Made by a program: the position numbers and the translations under genes. From the NCBI GenBank assembly GCA_009760885.1, contig CM019708.1, positions 15,827,590 to 15,891,589 of the forward strand: DNA of 64,000 bases, read 5' to 3'. Shown one piece after another: positions 42,205 to 51,249 of this stretch (position 1 is its first letter; each line of letters opens with the position of its first letter). The notes below the pieces were generated by a model that was not told the origin of the DNA, did not search any database, and saw nothing but the letters and a program-made list of their open reading frames with translations. The DNA comes from Achatina immaculata. Its lineage: Eukaryota > Mollusca > Gastropoda > Stylommatophora > Achatinidae.

Positions 42205-43627
42205 TTCTGCCACAGCAGAGATTCACAGACAAGATGTGGTGTTAATGCACGTATTGCCACAGCAGAGATTCACAGACAGGATGTGGTGTTAGTGCACGTC
42301 CTGCCACAGCAGAGATTCACAGACAGGATGTGGTGTTAGTGCACGTATTGCCACAGCAGATATTCACAGACAAGATGTGGTGTTAATGCACGTATTGCCA
42401 CAGCAGAGATTCACAGACAGGATGTGGTGTTAGTGAACGTCCTGCCACAGCAGAGATTCACAGACAGGATGTGGTGTTAGTGCACGTATTGCCATAGCAG
42501 AGATTCACAGACAAGATGTGGTGTTAGTGCACGTATTGCCACAGCAGAGATTCACAGACAAGATGTGGTGTTAATGCACGTAATGCCACAGAAGAGATTC
42601 ACAGACAAGATGTGGTGTTAGTGCACGTCCTGCCACAGCAGAGATTCACAGACAAGATGTGGTGTTAGTGCACGTATTGCCACAGCAGAGATTCACAGAC
42701 AAGATGTGGTGTTAGTGCACGTCCAGCCACAGAAGAGATTCACAGACAAGATGTGGTGTTAGTGCACGTCCTGCCACAGCAGAGATTCACAGACAAGATG
42801 TGGTGTTAGTGCACGTATTGCCACAGCAGAGATTCACAGACAAGATGTGGTGTTAGTGCACGTCCAGCCAAAGTAGAGATTCACAGACAAGATGTGGTGT
42901 TAATGCACGTATTGCCACAGCAGAGATTCACAGACAAGATATGGTGTTAGTGCACGTCCTGACACAGCAGAGATTCACAGACAAGATGTGGTGTTAGTGC
43001 ACGTCCTGCTACAGCAGAGATTCACAGACAAGATGTGGTGTTAATGCACGTATTGCCACAGCAGAGATTCACAGACAAGATGTGGTGTTAGTGCACGTCC
43101 TGCCACAGCAGAGATTCACAGACAAGATGTGGTGTTAATGCACGTATTGCCACAGCAGAGATTTACAGACAGGATGTGGTGTTAGTGAACGTCCTGTCAC
43201 AGCAGAGATTCACAGACAAGATGTGGTGTTAATGCACGTCCTGCCACAGCAGAGATTCACAGACAGGATGTGATGTTAGTGCACGTCCTGCCACAGCAGA
43301 GATTCACAGACAGGATGTGGTGTTAGTGCACGTCCTGCCACAAGAGAGATTCACAGACAGGATGTGGTGTTAGTGCGCGTCTTACCACAGTAGAGAATCA
43401 CAGACAAGATGTGATGTTAGTACACGTCTTCTCACAGCAGATATTCACAGACAGGATGTGGTGTTAGCGCACGTCCTGCCACAAGAGAGATTCACAGACA
43501 GGATGTGGTGTTAGTGCGCGTCTTACCACAGTAGAGATTCACAGACAAGATGTGATGTTAGTACTCGTCTTCTCACAGCAGAGATTCATAGACAGGATAT
43601 GATGTTAGTGAACGTCCTGCCACAGCA
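42205..43627. repeat. 47-bp minisatellite, about 30 copies
   Basis: The unit contains GCCACAGCAGAGATTCACAG and ACAAGATGTGGTGTTAGTGC, period 47 (42256, 42303). ATTGCC and CCTGCC variants alternate. It is intronic in gene A and flanked on the right by (GA)n. Confidence 0.94.
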
Positions 43628-43633
43628 GGGGAA

Positions 43634-43668
<35 letters not shown>

Positions 43669-43705
43669 AAGAGAGAGAGAGAGAAAGAGAGAGAGATAGA
43701 GATGA
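43628..43705. repeat. (GA)n microsatellite
   Basis: Roughly 75 bases of GA with occasional AAAG breaks. Confidence 0.93.
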
Positions 43706-43759
43706 GTAGAAGACACTGAAGCAGAGAAAGAAGAGTGAGGTAGAAATATTTGTAATAAA

Positions 43760-44280
43760 TTACCTTGTTGGTACTTCAACTAACATAATCTGGTGGCTTT
43801 GTTTTATACTGTTTAGTACTTCAGCTAACACTCTCTGGTAGCTTTGTTTTATACTGTTTAGTACTTCAGCTAACACTCTCTGGTAGCTTTGTTTTATACT
43901 GTTTAGTACTTCAACTAACACTCTCTGGTAGCTTTGTTTTATACTGTTTAGTACTTCAGCTAACACTCTCTGGTAGCTTTGTTTTATACTGTTTAGCACT
44001 TCAGCTAACACTCTCTGGTAGCTTTGTTTTATACTGTTTAGCACTTCAGAAAACATTCTCTGGTAGCTTTGTTTTATACTGTTTAGCACTTCAGCTGACA
44101 CTCTCTGGTAGCTTTGTTTTATACTGTTTAGTACTTCAACTAACACTCTGGTAGCTTTGTTTTATACTGTTTAGTACTTCAACTAACACTCTGGTAGCTT
44201 TGTTTTATACTGTTTAGTACTTCAACTAACACTCTGGTAGCTTCGTTTTATACTGCTTAATACCTCAACTAACACACTTT
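43760..44280. repeat. 45-bp minisatellite, copy in duplication unit 1
   Basis: Eight or so 45-bp units, then three 41-bp units lacking CTCT. On minus, the 45-bp units read EVLNSIKQSYQRVLA repeatedly and stay open for 128 codons, ending at a donor-like AAG/GTAATT. The adjoining 41-bp units introduce frameshifts and stops, and the phase would not fit the coiled-coil exon. I therefore treat it as intronic. Confidence 0.85.
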
Positions 44281-44347
44281 GCTAGCCCTGTTTCATGCTA
44301 CATTAACATTACAAGTTTAAAATGTAAAAAAAGAATTAAATATTTAC

Positions 44348-44734
44348 CACAGCTGGAGCCGTTGTTTAGTTCTTTGGGCGTTACAGTTTCAGAAATCAGA
44401 TCAATCTGCCCACTCGTATTCACAAATTGTAGTTCACACTGAAAGCTACCAAACAAACAGTCTGTTTCATCACGAAAGTCCAAAGTCAAGTTAGCATGGT
44501 ACCTGGATATACTGCCTGACCCTTTTATGCTGTTACTCTTGATCTGTTCTAGGTATTGACCCGTGGCATTGACCAGGACAGATGCAAGCTCTAACCTGCT
44601 GTCTGCTTGTGTGACGTCGTAAACAGATATCTCAAAAACGGTAAAGATATTTCCGTCTCTTACGACGTCGTTCCAACACTGGAGATGTCCACAGACGTCA
44701 TATCCGGGCTTTCTCTCCATGGTGAGTGAGAGAC
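44348..44734 (-). CDS. Gene A exon: FREP-type Ig-like domain, copy 2
   Basis: A phase 1-1 exon of 387 bp between an acceptor ATGTCTTCAG and a donor TGTG/GTAAAT. It encodes GLSLTMERKPGYDVCGHLQC, a central ISVYDVTQADSRLELASVL, GSGSISRYHANLTLDFRDET and DCLFGSFQCELQF. The CGHLQC and DCL...F.CEL cysteine pairs and the LASV / SG.IS pattern match the Ig-like domains of gastropod FREPs. It contains several N-glycosylation sequons. The exon is symmetric, so one or two copies can be included without frame change. Sequence outside the acceptor is also open upstream (to 44873), but homology with gene C supports the shorter exon. Confidence 0.8.
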
Positions 44735-45297
44735 CTGAAGACATGTTTGAGACATACACTTTCCACTTTTCTGTCTTAAGTTTAGCAGTTAAAATGAACA
44801 AAGACATGAAACATTTTGCTAAATTTAGGCAAAAAGATATTGGAAACTGATAAAAAGATAAAACACGAATCAAGGACGCTTGATGAGAACATAAACTGAA
44901 GCTTGGATTGAACTTAACAGTTTCAGAAATGTTGTAACTATAAAGATGAGGTCATTTTAACTATAAAAACTGAGTTAAGTTGACTATAAACATTGATTCA
45001 TATTTGCTATAAACATTGATACATGTTAAGTATCAAGATTTGATTCGTGTTAACAAAGTTTTGAATGCAGCTTTTCAAAATGTATTACTAGTGTTAAAAT
45101 AAATGACACAGAAACAGAAAAGAAACTTGGAAAACGAGGAGATTCTGCCACAAGAAATACACTTAGCGTCGATTTACTACAGTTATAAAAAGTGTTACGT
45201 TAGTAGTAATCCATTCAGTGTTTGCTTTCTTATGTGGTAAAGATTGATAATCTGGTGAATGTGATTTTTCCACTTAGTTTGATGATTACTCGCCAGA

Positions 45298-45790
45298 TTA
45301 TATGTATATTTTCTTGTTTAGTACTTCAGCTGACACTCTCTGGTAGCTTTGTTTTATACTGTTTAGTACTTCAGCTAACACTCTCTGGTAGCTTTGTTTT
45401 ATACTGTTTAGTACTTCAACTAACACTCTCTGGTAGCTTTGTTTTATACTGTTTAGTACTTCAGCTAAAACTCTCTGGTAGCTTTGTTTTATACTGTTTA
45501 GCACTTCAGCTAAAACTCTCTGGTAGCTTTGTTTTATATTGTTTAGCACTTCAGAAAACATTCTCTGGTAGCTTTGTTTTATACTGTTTAGCACTTCAGC
45601 TGACACTCTCTGGTAGCTTTGTTTTATACTGTTTAGTACTTCAACTAACACTCTGGTAGCTTTGTTTTATACTGTTTAGTACTTCAACTAACACTCTGGT
45701 AGCTTTGTTTTATACTGTTTAGTACTTCAACTAACACTCTGGTAGCTTCGTTTTATACTGCTTAATACCTCAACTAACACACTTTGCTAG
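45298..45790. repeat. 45-bp minisatellite, copy in duplication unit 2
   Basis: The same array as 43760-44280 with the same number of units but several substitutions (for example GACACT for AACACT, AAAACT for AACACT). Confidence 0.85.
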
Positions 45791-45852
45791 CCCTGTTTCA
45801 TGCTACATTAACATTACAAGTTTAAAATGTAAAAAAAGAATTAAATATTTAC

Positions 45853-46239
45853 CACAGCTGGAGCCGTTGTTTAGTTCTTTGGGCGTTACAGTTTCAGAAA
45901 TCAGATCAATCTGCCCACTCGTATTCACAAATTGTAGTTCACACTGAAAGCTACCAAACAAACAGTCTGTTTCATCACGAAAGTCCAAAGTCAAGTTAGC
46001 ATGGTACCTGGATATACTGCCTGACCCTTTTATGCTGTTACTCTTGATCTGTTCTAGGTATTGACCCGTGGCATTGACCAGGACAGATGCAAGCTCTAAC
46101 CTGCTGTCTGCTTGTGTGACGTCGTAAACAGATATCTCAAAAACGGTAAAGATATTTCCGTCTCTTACGACGTCGTTCCAACACTGGAGATGTCCACAGA
46201 CGTCATATCCGGGCTTTCTCTCCATGGTGAGTGAGAGAC
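45853..46239 (-). CDS. Gene A exon: FREP-type Ig-like domain, copy 1
   Basis: Identical to the exon at 44348-44734 at the nucleotide level as far as I can compare, including both splice sites, because it lies in the second unit of the 1,505-bp duplication. The signal-peptide exon at 50510-50573 ends TAT G/GTAAGT, and joining it here completes a Gly codon (G plus GT). If both copies are spliced in, the protein would carry two identical Ig-like domains. FREPs with one and with two Ig domains are known. Alternatively the duplication is an assembly artefact. Confidence 0.78.
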
Positions 46240-46820
46240 CTGAAGACATGTTTGAGACATACACTTTCCACTTTTCTGTCTTAAGTTTAGCAGTTAAAAT
46301 GAACAAAGACATGAAACATTTTGCTAAATTTAGGCAAAAAGATATTGGAAACTGATAAAAAGATAAAACACGAATCAAGGACGCTTGATGAGAACATAAA
46401 CTGAAGCTTGGATTGAACTTAACAGTTTCAGAAATGTTGTAACTATAAAGATGAGGTCATTTTAACTATAAAAACTGAGTTAAGTTGACTATAAACATTG
46501 ATTCATATTTGCTATAAACATTGATACATGTTAAGTATCAAGATTTGATTCGTGTTAACAAAGTTTTGAATGCAGCTTTTCAAAATGTATTACTAGTGTT
46601 AAAATAAATGACACAGAAACAGAAAAGAAACTTGGAAAACGAGGAGATTCTGCCACAAGAAATACACTTAGCGTCGATTTACTACAGTTATAAAAAGTGT
46701 TACGTTAGTAGTAATCCATTCAGTGTTTGCTTTCTTATGTGGTAAAGATTGATAATCTGGTGAATGTGATTTTTCCACTTAGTTTGATGATTACTCGCCA
46801 GATTATATGTATATTTTCTT

Positions 46821-47195
46821 GTTCATTAATTCATCATGTGTCGTTCAAGTAAGCTTCTTCTTCTTCTTCTTGAAACCGCTAGCTGGTATTATTTGTCCGA
46901 CGCCGTGAAGATGTTGAGTGACAGCACCGTGTCGGATTGGGAGTGGGTTATGGCGGATATTTTTTCATCCCTGAGTTGAACTAAAAAAAGCAGATGGTGT
47001 GTAGTACTTCTTTAACTGACTCCACCACCGTGGGGGCCGTGGTGGTCCCTGCCTCGCTAGCCAGACTAGACTTGGTACTTGCTGCCGCCAGAGAGGTGGG
47101 ACAGGGTCTTATTTAGCTATGGCTCGCCAACACTGATGCTAGTAACCCAGCTATGGGTCGCTGATTGCCAAGTGGGACGTCTTCACCCCTGCAAT
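46821..47195 (+). repeat. (CTT)n and dispersed repeat R2, copy 3
   Basis: (CTT)n at about 46854-46871 is followed by an R2 copy containing GAAGATGTTGAGTGACAGCA, GGGTTATGGCGGATATTTTT, GCTAGCCAGACTAGAC and AGAGGTGGGACAGGGTCTT. If R2 is read on minus, the (AAG)n would be a 3' tail, hinting at a retroposon. Confidence 0.75.
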
Positions 47196-47204
47196 CTTCG
47201 TTAC

Positions 47205-49245
47205 TCTACAAACTCTATGTTGTTGTTATGTTACTCTACGTGCCGTGTATTGTTGTTATGTTACTCTACGTGCTTTCTGTTGTTATGTTACTCTACGTGC
47301 TCTGTGTTGTTGTTATGTTACTCTACGTGCTTTCTGTTGTTATGTTACTCTACGTGCTTTCTGTTATGTTACCCTACGTGCTCTGTGTTGTTGTTATGTT
47401 ACTCTACGTGCTCTGTGTTATTGTTATGTTACTCTCCATGCTCTGTGTTGTTTTTATATTATACTACGTCTTCTGTGCTGTTATTATGTTATATTATACT
47501 ACGTCTTCTGTGCTGTTATTATGTTATATTATACTACGTCTTCTGTGCTGTTATTATGTTATATTATACTACGTCTTCTGTGCTGTTATTATGTTACTCT
47601 ACGTGCTCTGTGTTGTTGTTATATTATACTACGTCTTCTGTGCTGTTATTATGTTACTCTACGTGCTCTGTATATATTCAATCTAAGATTAATAATAGAG
47701 AAATGCAGGGAGTTTAATGTGAATCTATATTTATCCTTTATAGACTACTCAAAGGCATTTGACTGTGTACAACACCAGAAACTTTGGGAAATAATGGAAA
47801 AAATGGGATTTCCAACACATTTGATACAATTAACATCACTGCTGTATTTAGACCAACAAGCAGCAGTAAGAATAAATGGTGAAACAACAACTTGGTTTGA
47901 CATAAAACAAGGGGTCCGTCAGGGGTGCATATTGTCACCCTACTTATTTAACTTGTATACTGAAAATATAATGAGGAATGTTAGAGAAGATGTAGACAAA
48001 GAATATTACGATGCCATAACAGTTGGAGGTTATGAAATACCAGAGATTAGATATGCTGATGACACAGTATTGCTGTCCACAACACAAGAAGGAATGGAAA
48101 AACTAATTATGTCAGTCCGCAAGAACAGCGAAGAGCAGAACCTCTACCTTAATGCAAAGAAAACTAAAGTGATGACAACTGACAAAACAAACAAGGCAAC
48201 TGAAATATGTATCAATGAGGAAAAACTGGAAGAAGTGGAGAGTTTTGAATATCTTGGATCACTACTAACTAATAATGGAGATACAATGAGGGAAATTAAA
48301 AGGAGGACATCTATTGCTCTTCAGAAAGTAAAACAAATAAAGAATCTGTGGAGAGGAGCAGGCAGAACCACAAAAATAAGATTTTTAAGGGCATGCATCT
48401 TTCCCATCGCAACATATGCCTGTGAGACCTGGACACTTAACAAAACAGCTGAGAAACACATAAATGCCTTTGAATGTAAATGCTATAGAAGAGTTCTCCA
48501 AATATCGTGGACACAAAAAAGAACAAATATATCTATACTACAAGAGCTTAATATTGAAGAAGGTTGGCTAGTAAAGAGGATTAAAGAGAGAAAACTTAAA
48601 TATTTTGGACACATTAAACGTCATGATAATTTAGAGAAGACCGTCTTGGAAGGATACATAATGGGAAAAAGAAAAAGAGGAAGACCGAAACGAAGATGGC
48701 TGCAAGACATCGTTGATGATCTGGAAATGGATGCAGCAGCAGCAGGCCATCTTGCTCACAACCGAGAGGCCTACAGGAGTGCTGTTTGGGAGGCAAAGTT
48801 CCACAAGGGACATGCAAAGGAATGAATGAATGAAACGTGCTCTGTGTTGTTATTATGTTACTCTACGTGCTCTGTGTTGTTATTATGCTACTCTACGTTC
48901 TCTGTGTTGTTATTATGTTACTCTACGTGCTCTGTGTTGTTATTATGTTACTCTACGTGCTCTGTGTTGTTATTATGCTACTCTACGTGCTCTGTGTTGT
49001 TATTATGTTACTCTACGTGCTCTGTGTTGTTATTATGCTACTCTACGTCCTCTGTGTTGTTATTATGCTACTCTACGTGCTCTGTGTTGTTATTATGCTA
49101 CTCTACGTTCTCTGTGTTGTTATTATGCTACTCTACGTGCTCTGTGTTGTTATTATGCTACTCTACGTACTCTGTGTTGTTATTATGCTACTCTACGTGC
49201 TCTGTGTTGTTATTATGCTACTCTACTTGTTCTGTGTTGTTATTA
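47205..49245. repeat. 30-bp minisatellite, interrupted by a LINE
   Basis: The unit is TCTACGTGCT, CTGTGTTGTT, ATTATGTTAC. The left part (47205-47671) is heterogeneous, with a variant family TACGTCTTCTGTGCTGTTAT. The right part (48835-49245) is nearly uniform. Since 30 is a multiple of 3, all plus frames stay open, and one runs by chance into the LINE reading frame. Confidence 0.93.
47672..48834 (+). mobile_element. LINE family B, 1.16 kb, open frame, 11-bp TSD
   Basis: This 5'-truncated copy encodes the LINE ORF2 from the middle of the RT to its end in one uninterrupted frame. It contains LYLSFIDYSKAFDCVQHQKL, IKQGVRQGCILSPYLFNLY, EIRYADDTVLLS (intact YADD), FEYLGSLLTNNGD, YACETWTLNKTAEKHI, KYFGHIKRHDNLEKTVLEG, RKRGRPKRRWLQDIVDD and KGHAKE and a stop. 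The tail is (GAAT)n. The direct repeat ACGTGCTCTGT lies at 47661-47671 and 48835-48845. The open frame suggests recent insertion. The copy cannot be autonomous because endonuclease and N-terminal RT are missing. Confidence 0.95.
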
Positions 49246-49339
49246 AGTTTGGCTGAGCGTCTCTGTCCGACTGATGGACAGCTCATTCACTGTTCCTTAA
49301 ATAATTACAACTAAATAATCTGGCAGTCTCCTAAGTTTA

Positions 49340-49970
49340 TTTACCACCAATAGGCGACGTGCCGCTAGTCTATGGGGGTCATGTGTCTCCACAGAACTCG
49401 GTCCTTGATATTTTCATCACCTCAAGTTGGTGATTTTGTTTTGTTTTGTTTTGTTTTGCCATCGCGTTAGACTGTCCACGAATGTTTTTATTTTCTCTTG
49501 GTCGTTCTCTGTATCTTTTTCCCATTTATCTTTCCTGCTTTTGTGACGTTTTCAAGCTATCTGCTTTTCACTGTACATCACGTGAAAGACGACTTTCGAA
49601 TTATTGTGGATTAATTCGGTTTCTTTCTTCGTTTGTTTTCGTTAGACATTCCTTGTTTGTCATCTTAGCTGTCTATGGTATTCTTAACATTCTTCTGAGG
49701 AACCACATCTCTGCTGCTTCTAATGATCTCTGCATCGACCTGTTGACAGTCCGTAGAATAAGATATGGTCAGTGTAGCATTTTAGGATTTTATTTCTGAT
49801 GTTCGGCGATAGAGATGCATTGCAACAGATGTTTCTCATTTGTTTGAAAGCAGTTTTGGCTTGGCATACTCTATTCTCGATTTCAGAGGTGCTTTTCTCA
49901 TCTGATGTTACTCCAGTGCCCAGAATGTTTAAATAGATACACCTTCCTCAAGGTTGTTCCTTATACTTTA
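49340..49970 (-). mobile_element. LINE family A-related, old diverged 3' fragment
   Basis: On minus, SLEAAEMWF-like and FLRRMLRIP pieces are readable (plus-strand GTTCTTAACATTCTTCTGAG region), together with the 3' region that in other A copies lies near AGGTGCCGTGCCGACTGGCG. Many stops and indels indicate an old copy. Confidence 0.65.
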
Positions 49971-50509
49971 ATTTTATGCTCTTGATTTAAGAAAAAGGAC
50001 ACATATCTCACATGTCTTGCCATAATATCAGTAATCTTTAAAAGATTATCACATTTTAAGTTTTAAAAAAAATCGTAGGAGGAAAGCACCATTATCATGT
50101 GTCATATACCCAGGGAAAGTTGGCTATTGTTCGCCTTGTTCTAACAGTCTATGTGGTATATCTGAATCCAGTCCATCTTTTTATGTGACTGCATCCCGTT
50201 TATATTTTGTGCCCTCTTGTTGCTCTTTCTTTTTTCTTGAAACTCTTCCACGAGCATAGTTTGTATAACTGTGTCATGTCTTTTGATACGACTGATATAT
50301 TTTTACTGTCTGTGTCTTATGTTTTTCATTTAGTTCTTTTCTATTTAAGTAGATTTAGTGATTCTTTGTTTTTATTTCTGTCCAAAGAATCCGCCCTGTT
50401 CTTCAATGGAAGAACATAAAATATGCATATTTACATACATTTTAAAGATTTTCCAACATATTTTAAGAAAAAAAATACTTGATTGCTTTCTATAAACTTT
50501 CACACTTAC
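49971..50509. other. Gene A intron 1, proximal part
   Basis: Nothing recognisable apart from AT-rich intron sequence ending in the donor of the signal-peptide exon. Confidence 0.5.
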
Positions 50510-50573
50510 CATATGTGTCGTATAGAAGAGAAATTAGAATAAAACATATCACAGTTTTCTCCCGAGAGGCCAT
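50510..50573 (-). CDS. Gene A exon 1: signal peptide
   Basis: On minus, an ATG with A at -3 and G at +4 starts MASREK, followed by the hydrophobic core TVICFILISLLY and DTYG: a basic n-region, a 12-residue core and a small-residue end, which is a secretory signal peptide. After 21 codons plus one base comes an excellent donor (TATG/GTAAGTG). That leaves phase 1, the phase required by the Ig exons, and joining restores Gly-Leu-Ser. Position, strand, phase and content together make this the likely first coding exon of gene A. The promoter and 5' UTR should lie just right of 50573, but no TATA box is obvious. Confidence 0.72.
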
Positions 50574-51245
50574 ACTTCACAGCGTTGCCTCTTCAAACTA
50601 CAGTACTGCACTAGGAACGCTTCAGTTATATACTTATACACTAATTATTCGTGTGGTGCTTAAGACTACAGTACTGCACAAAGGACATGAGACTACAGTG
50701 CAGAATTACAGCCGAAACTAAAACTGTACGCTCATTTGGTGCCGATTAAGAATGTACGTCATCTGTGAATTTGAACAAATGGCTTGCATAATAAACCGAT
50801 AAGATTTAATCAAATCAGCTTATCTGGATCATGTACATTTTGCAGGATGTAAGCTGACAGTTTAGAGAAACGAAACATAGTCAGCCCTTTATTATGATAG
50901 TCATAAAGCCAAAGTCACAAACTGTAGTTATGTTTTACACACATCCCAGAGAATTTAGCACTATCTTTTGTTGTTTAGCTTCTCTTGACTGACTCTACCG
51001 AGGTCTGATTGGCATAGGCAACCTTAGTAAGAACATGTTAGTTCTGTGAGGCTTAATCTTTTCATGCCTACGCTTTAAGCCTTAATGTTCGACATTCTTT
51101 TTCGCCTTAAATTGATAAATTTCTGCGCTAAGTGTGCCCGTTCGTGTGGCTTCCATAAAGTCTGATTGATGAGGCTACTGGCGGTGTCTTCTTACGTGGC
51201 CTCAGGTGAGATGATTTCTAATAAGTAACACGAAGCTCCACATCG
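50574..51245. other. Upstream region of gene A, no other feature
   Basis: This is the expected promoter region of gene A (transcribed leftward). A short direct repeat (ACTACAGTACTGCAC) occurs at about 50599 and 50665. No gene is seen. Confidence 0.45.
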
Positions 51246-51249
51246 AAAA

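Larger units (their letters stand above)
43811..46820. repeat. 1,505-bp tandem duplication with an Ig exon (two units)
   Basis: Unit 1 is 43811-45315 and unit 2 is 45316-46820. The roughly 1,035 unique bases, including the Ig exon and its upstream intron, look identical in every line I compared. The 45-bp array part shows about four substitutions. The junction shares TGTT with both breakpoints, one inside the minisatellite and one at 46818-46821. Confidence 0.93.

Noticed and set aside
42205..43627. CRISPR-like regular repeats
   Set aside because: The 47-bp units are contiguous tandem repeats without unique spacers, and the context is eukaryotic.
44735..44873. Start codon at 44873 as the true start of the Ig protein (and its duplicate at 46378)
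   Set aside because: The upstream 46 residues have no counterpart in the gene C exon, whereas the acceptor at 44734 gives the same phase and start as gene C and fits the signal-peptide exon.
47245..48825. A single 526-residue protein
   Set aside because: The first roughly 150 residues are minisatellite read-through. The TSD at 47661-47671 shows that the LINE begins at 47672.
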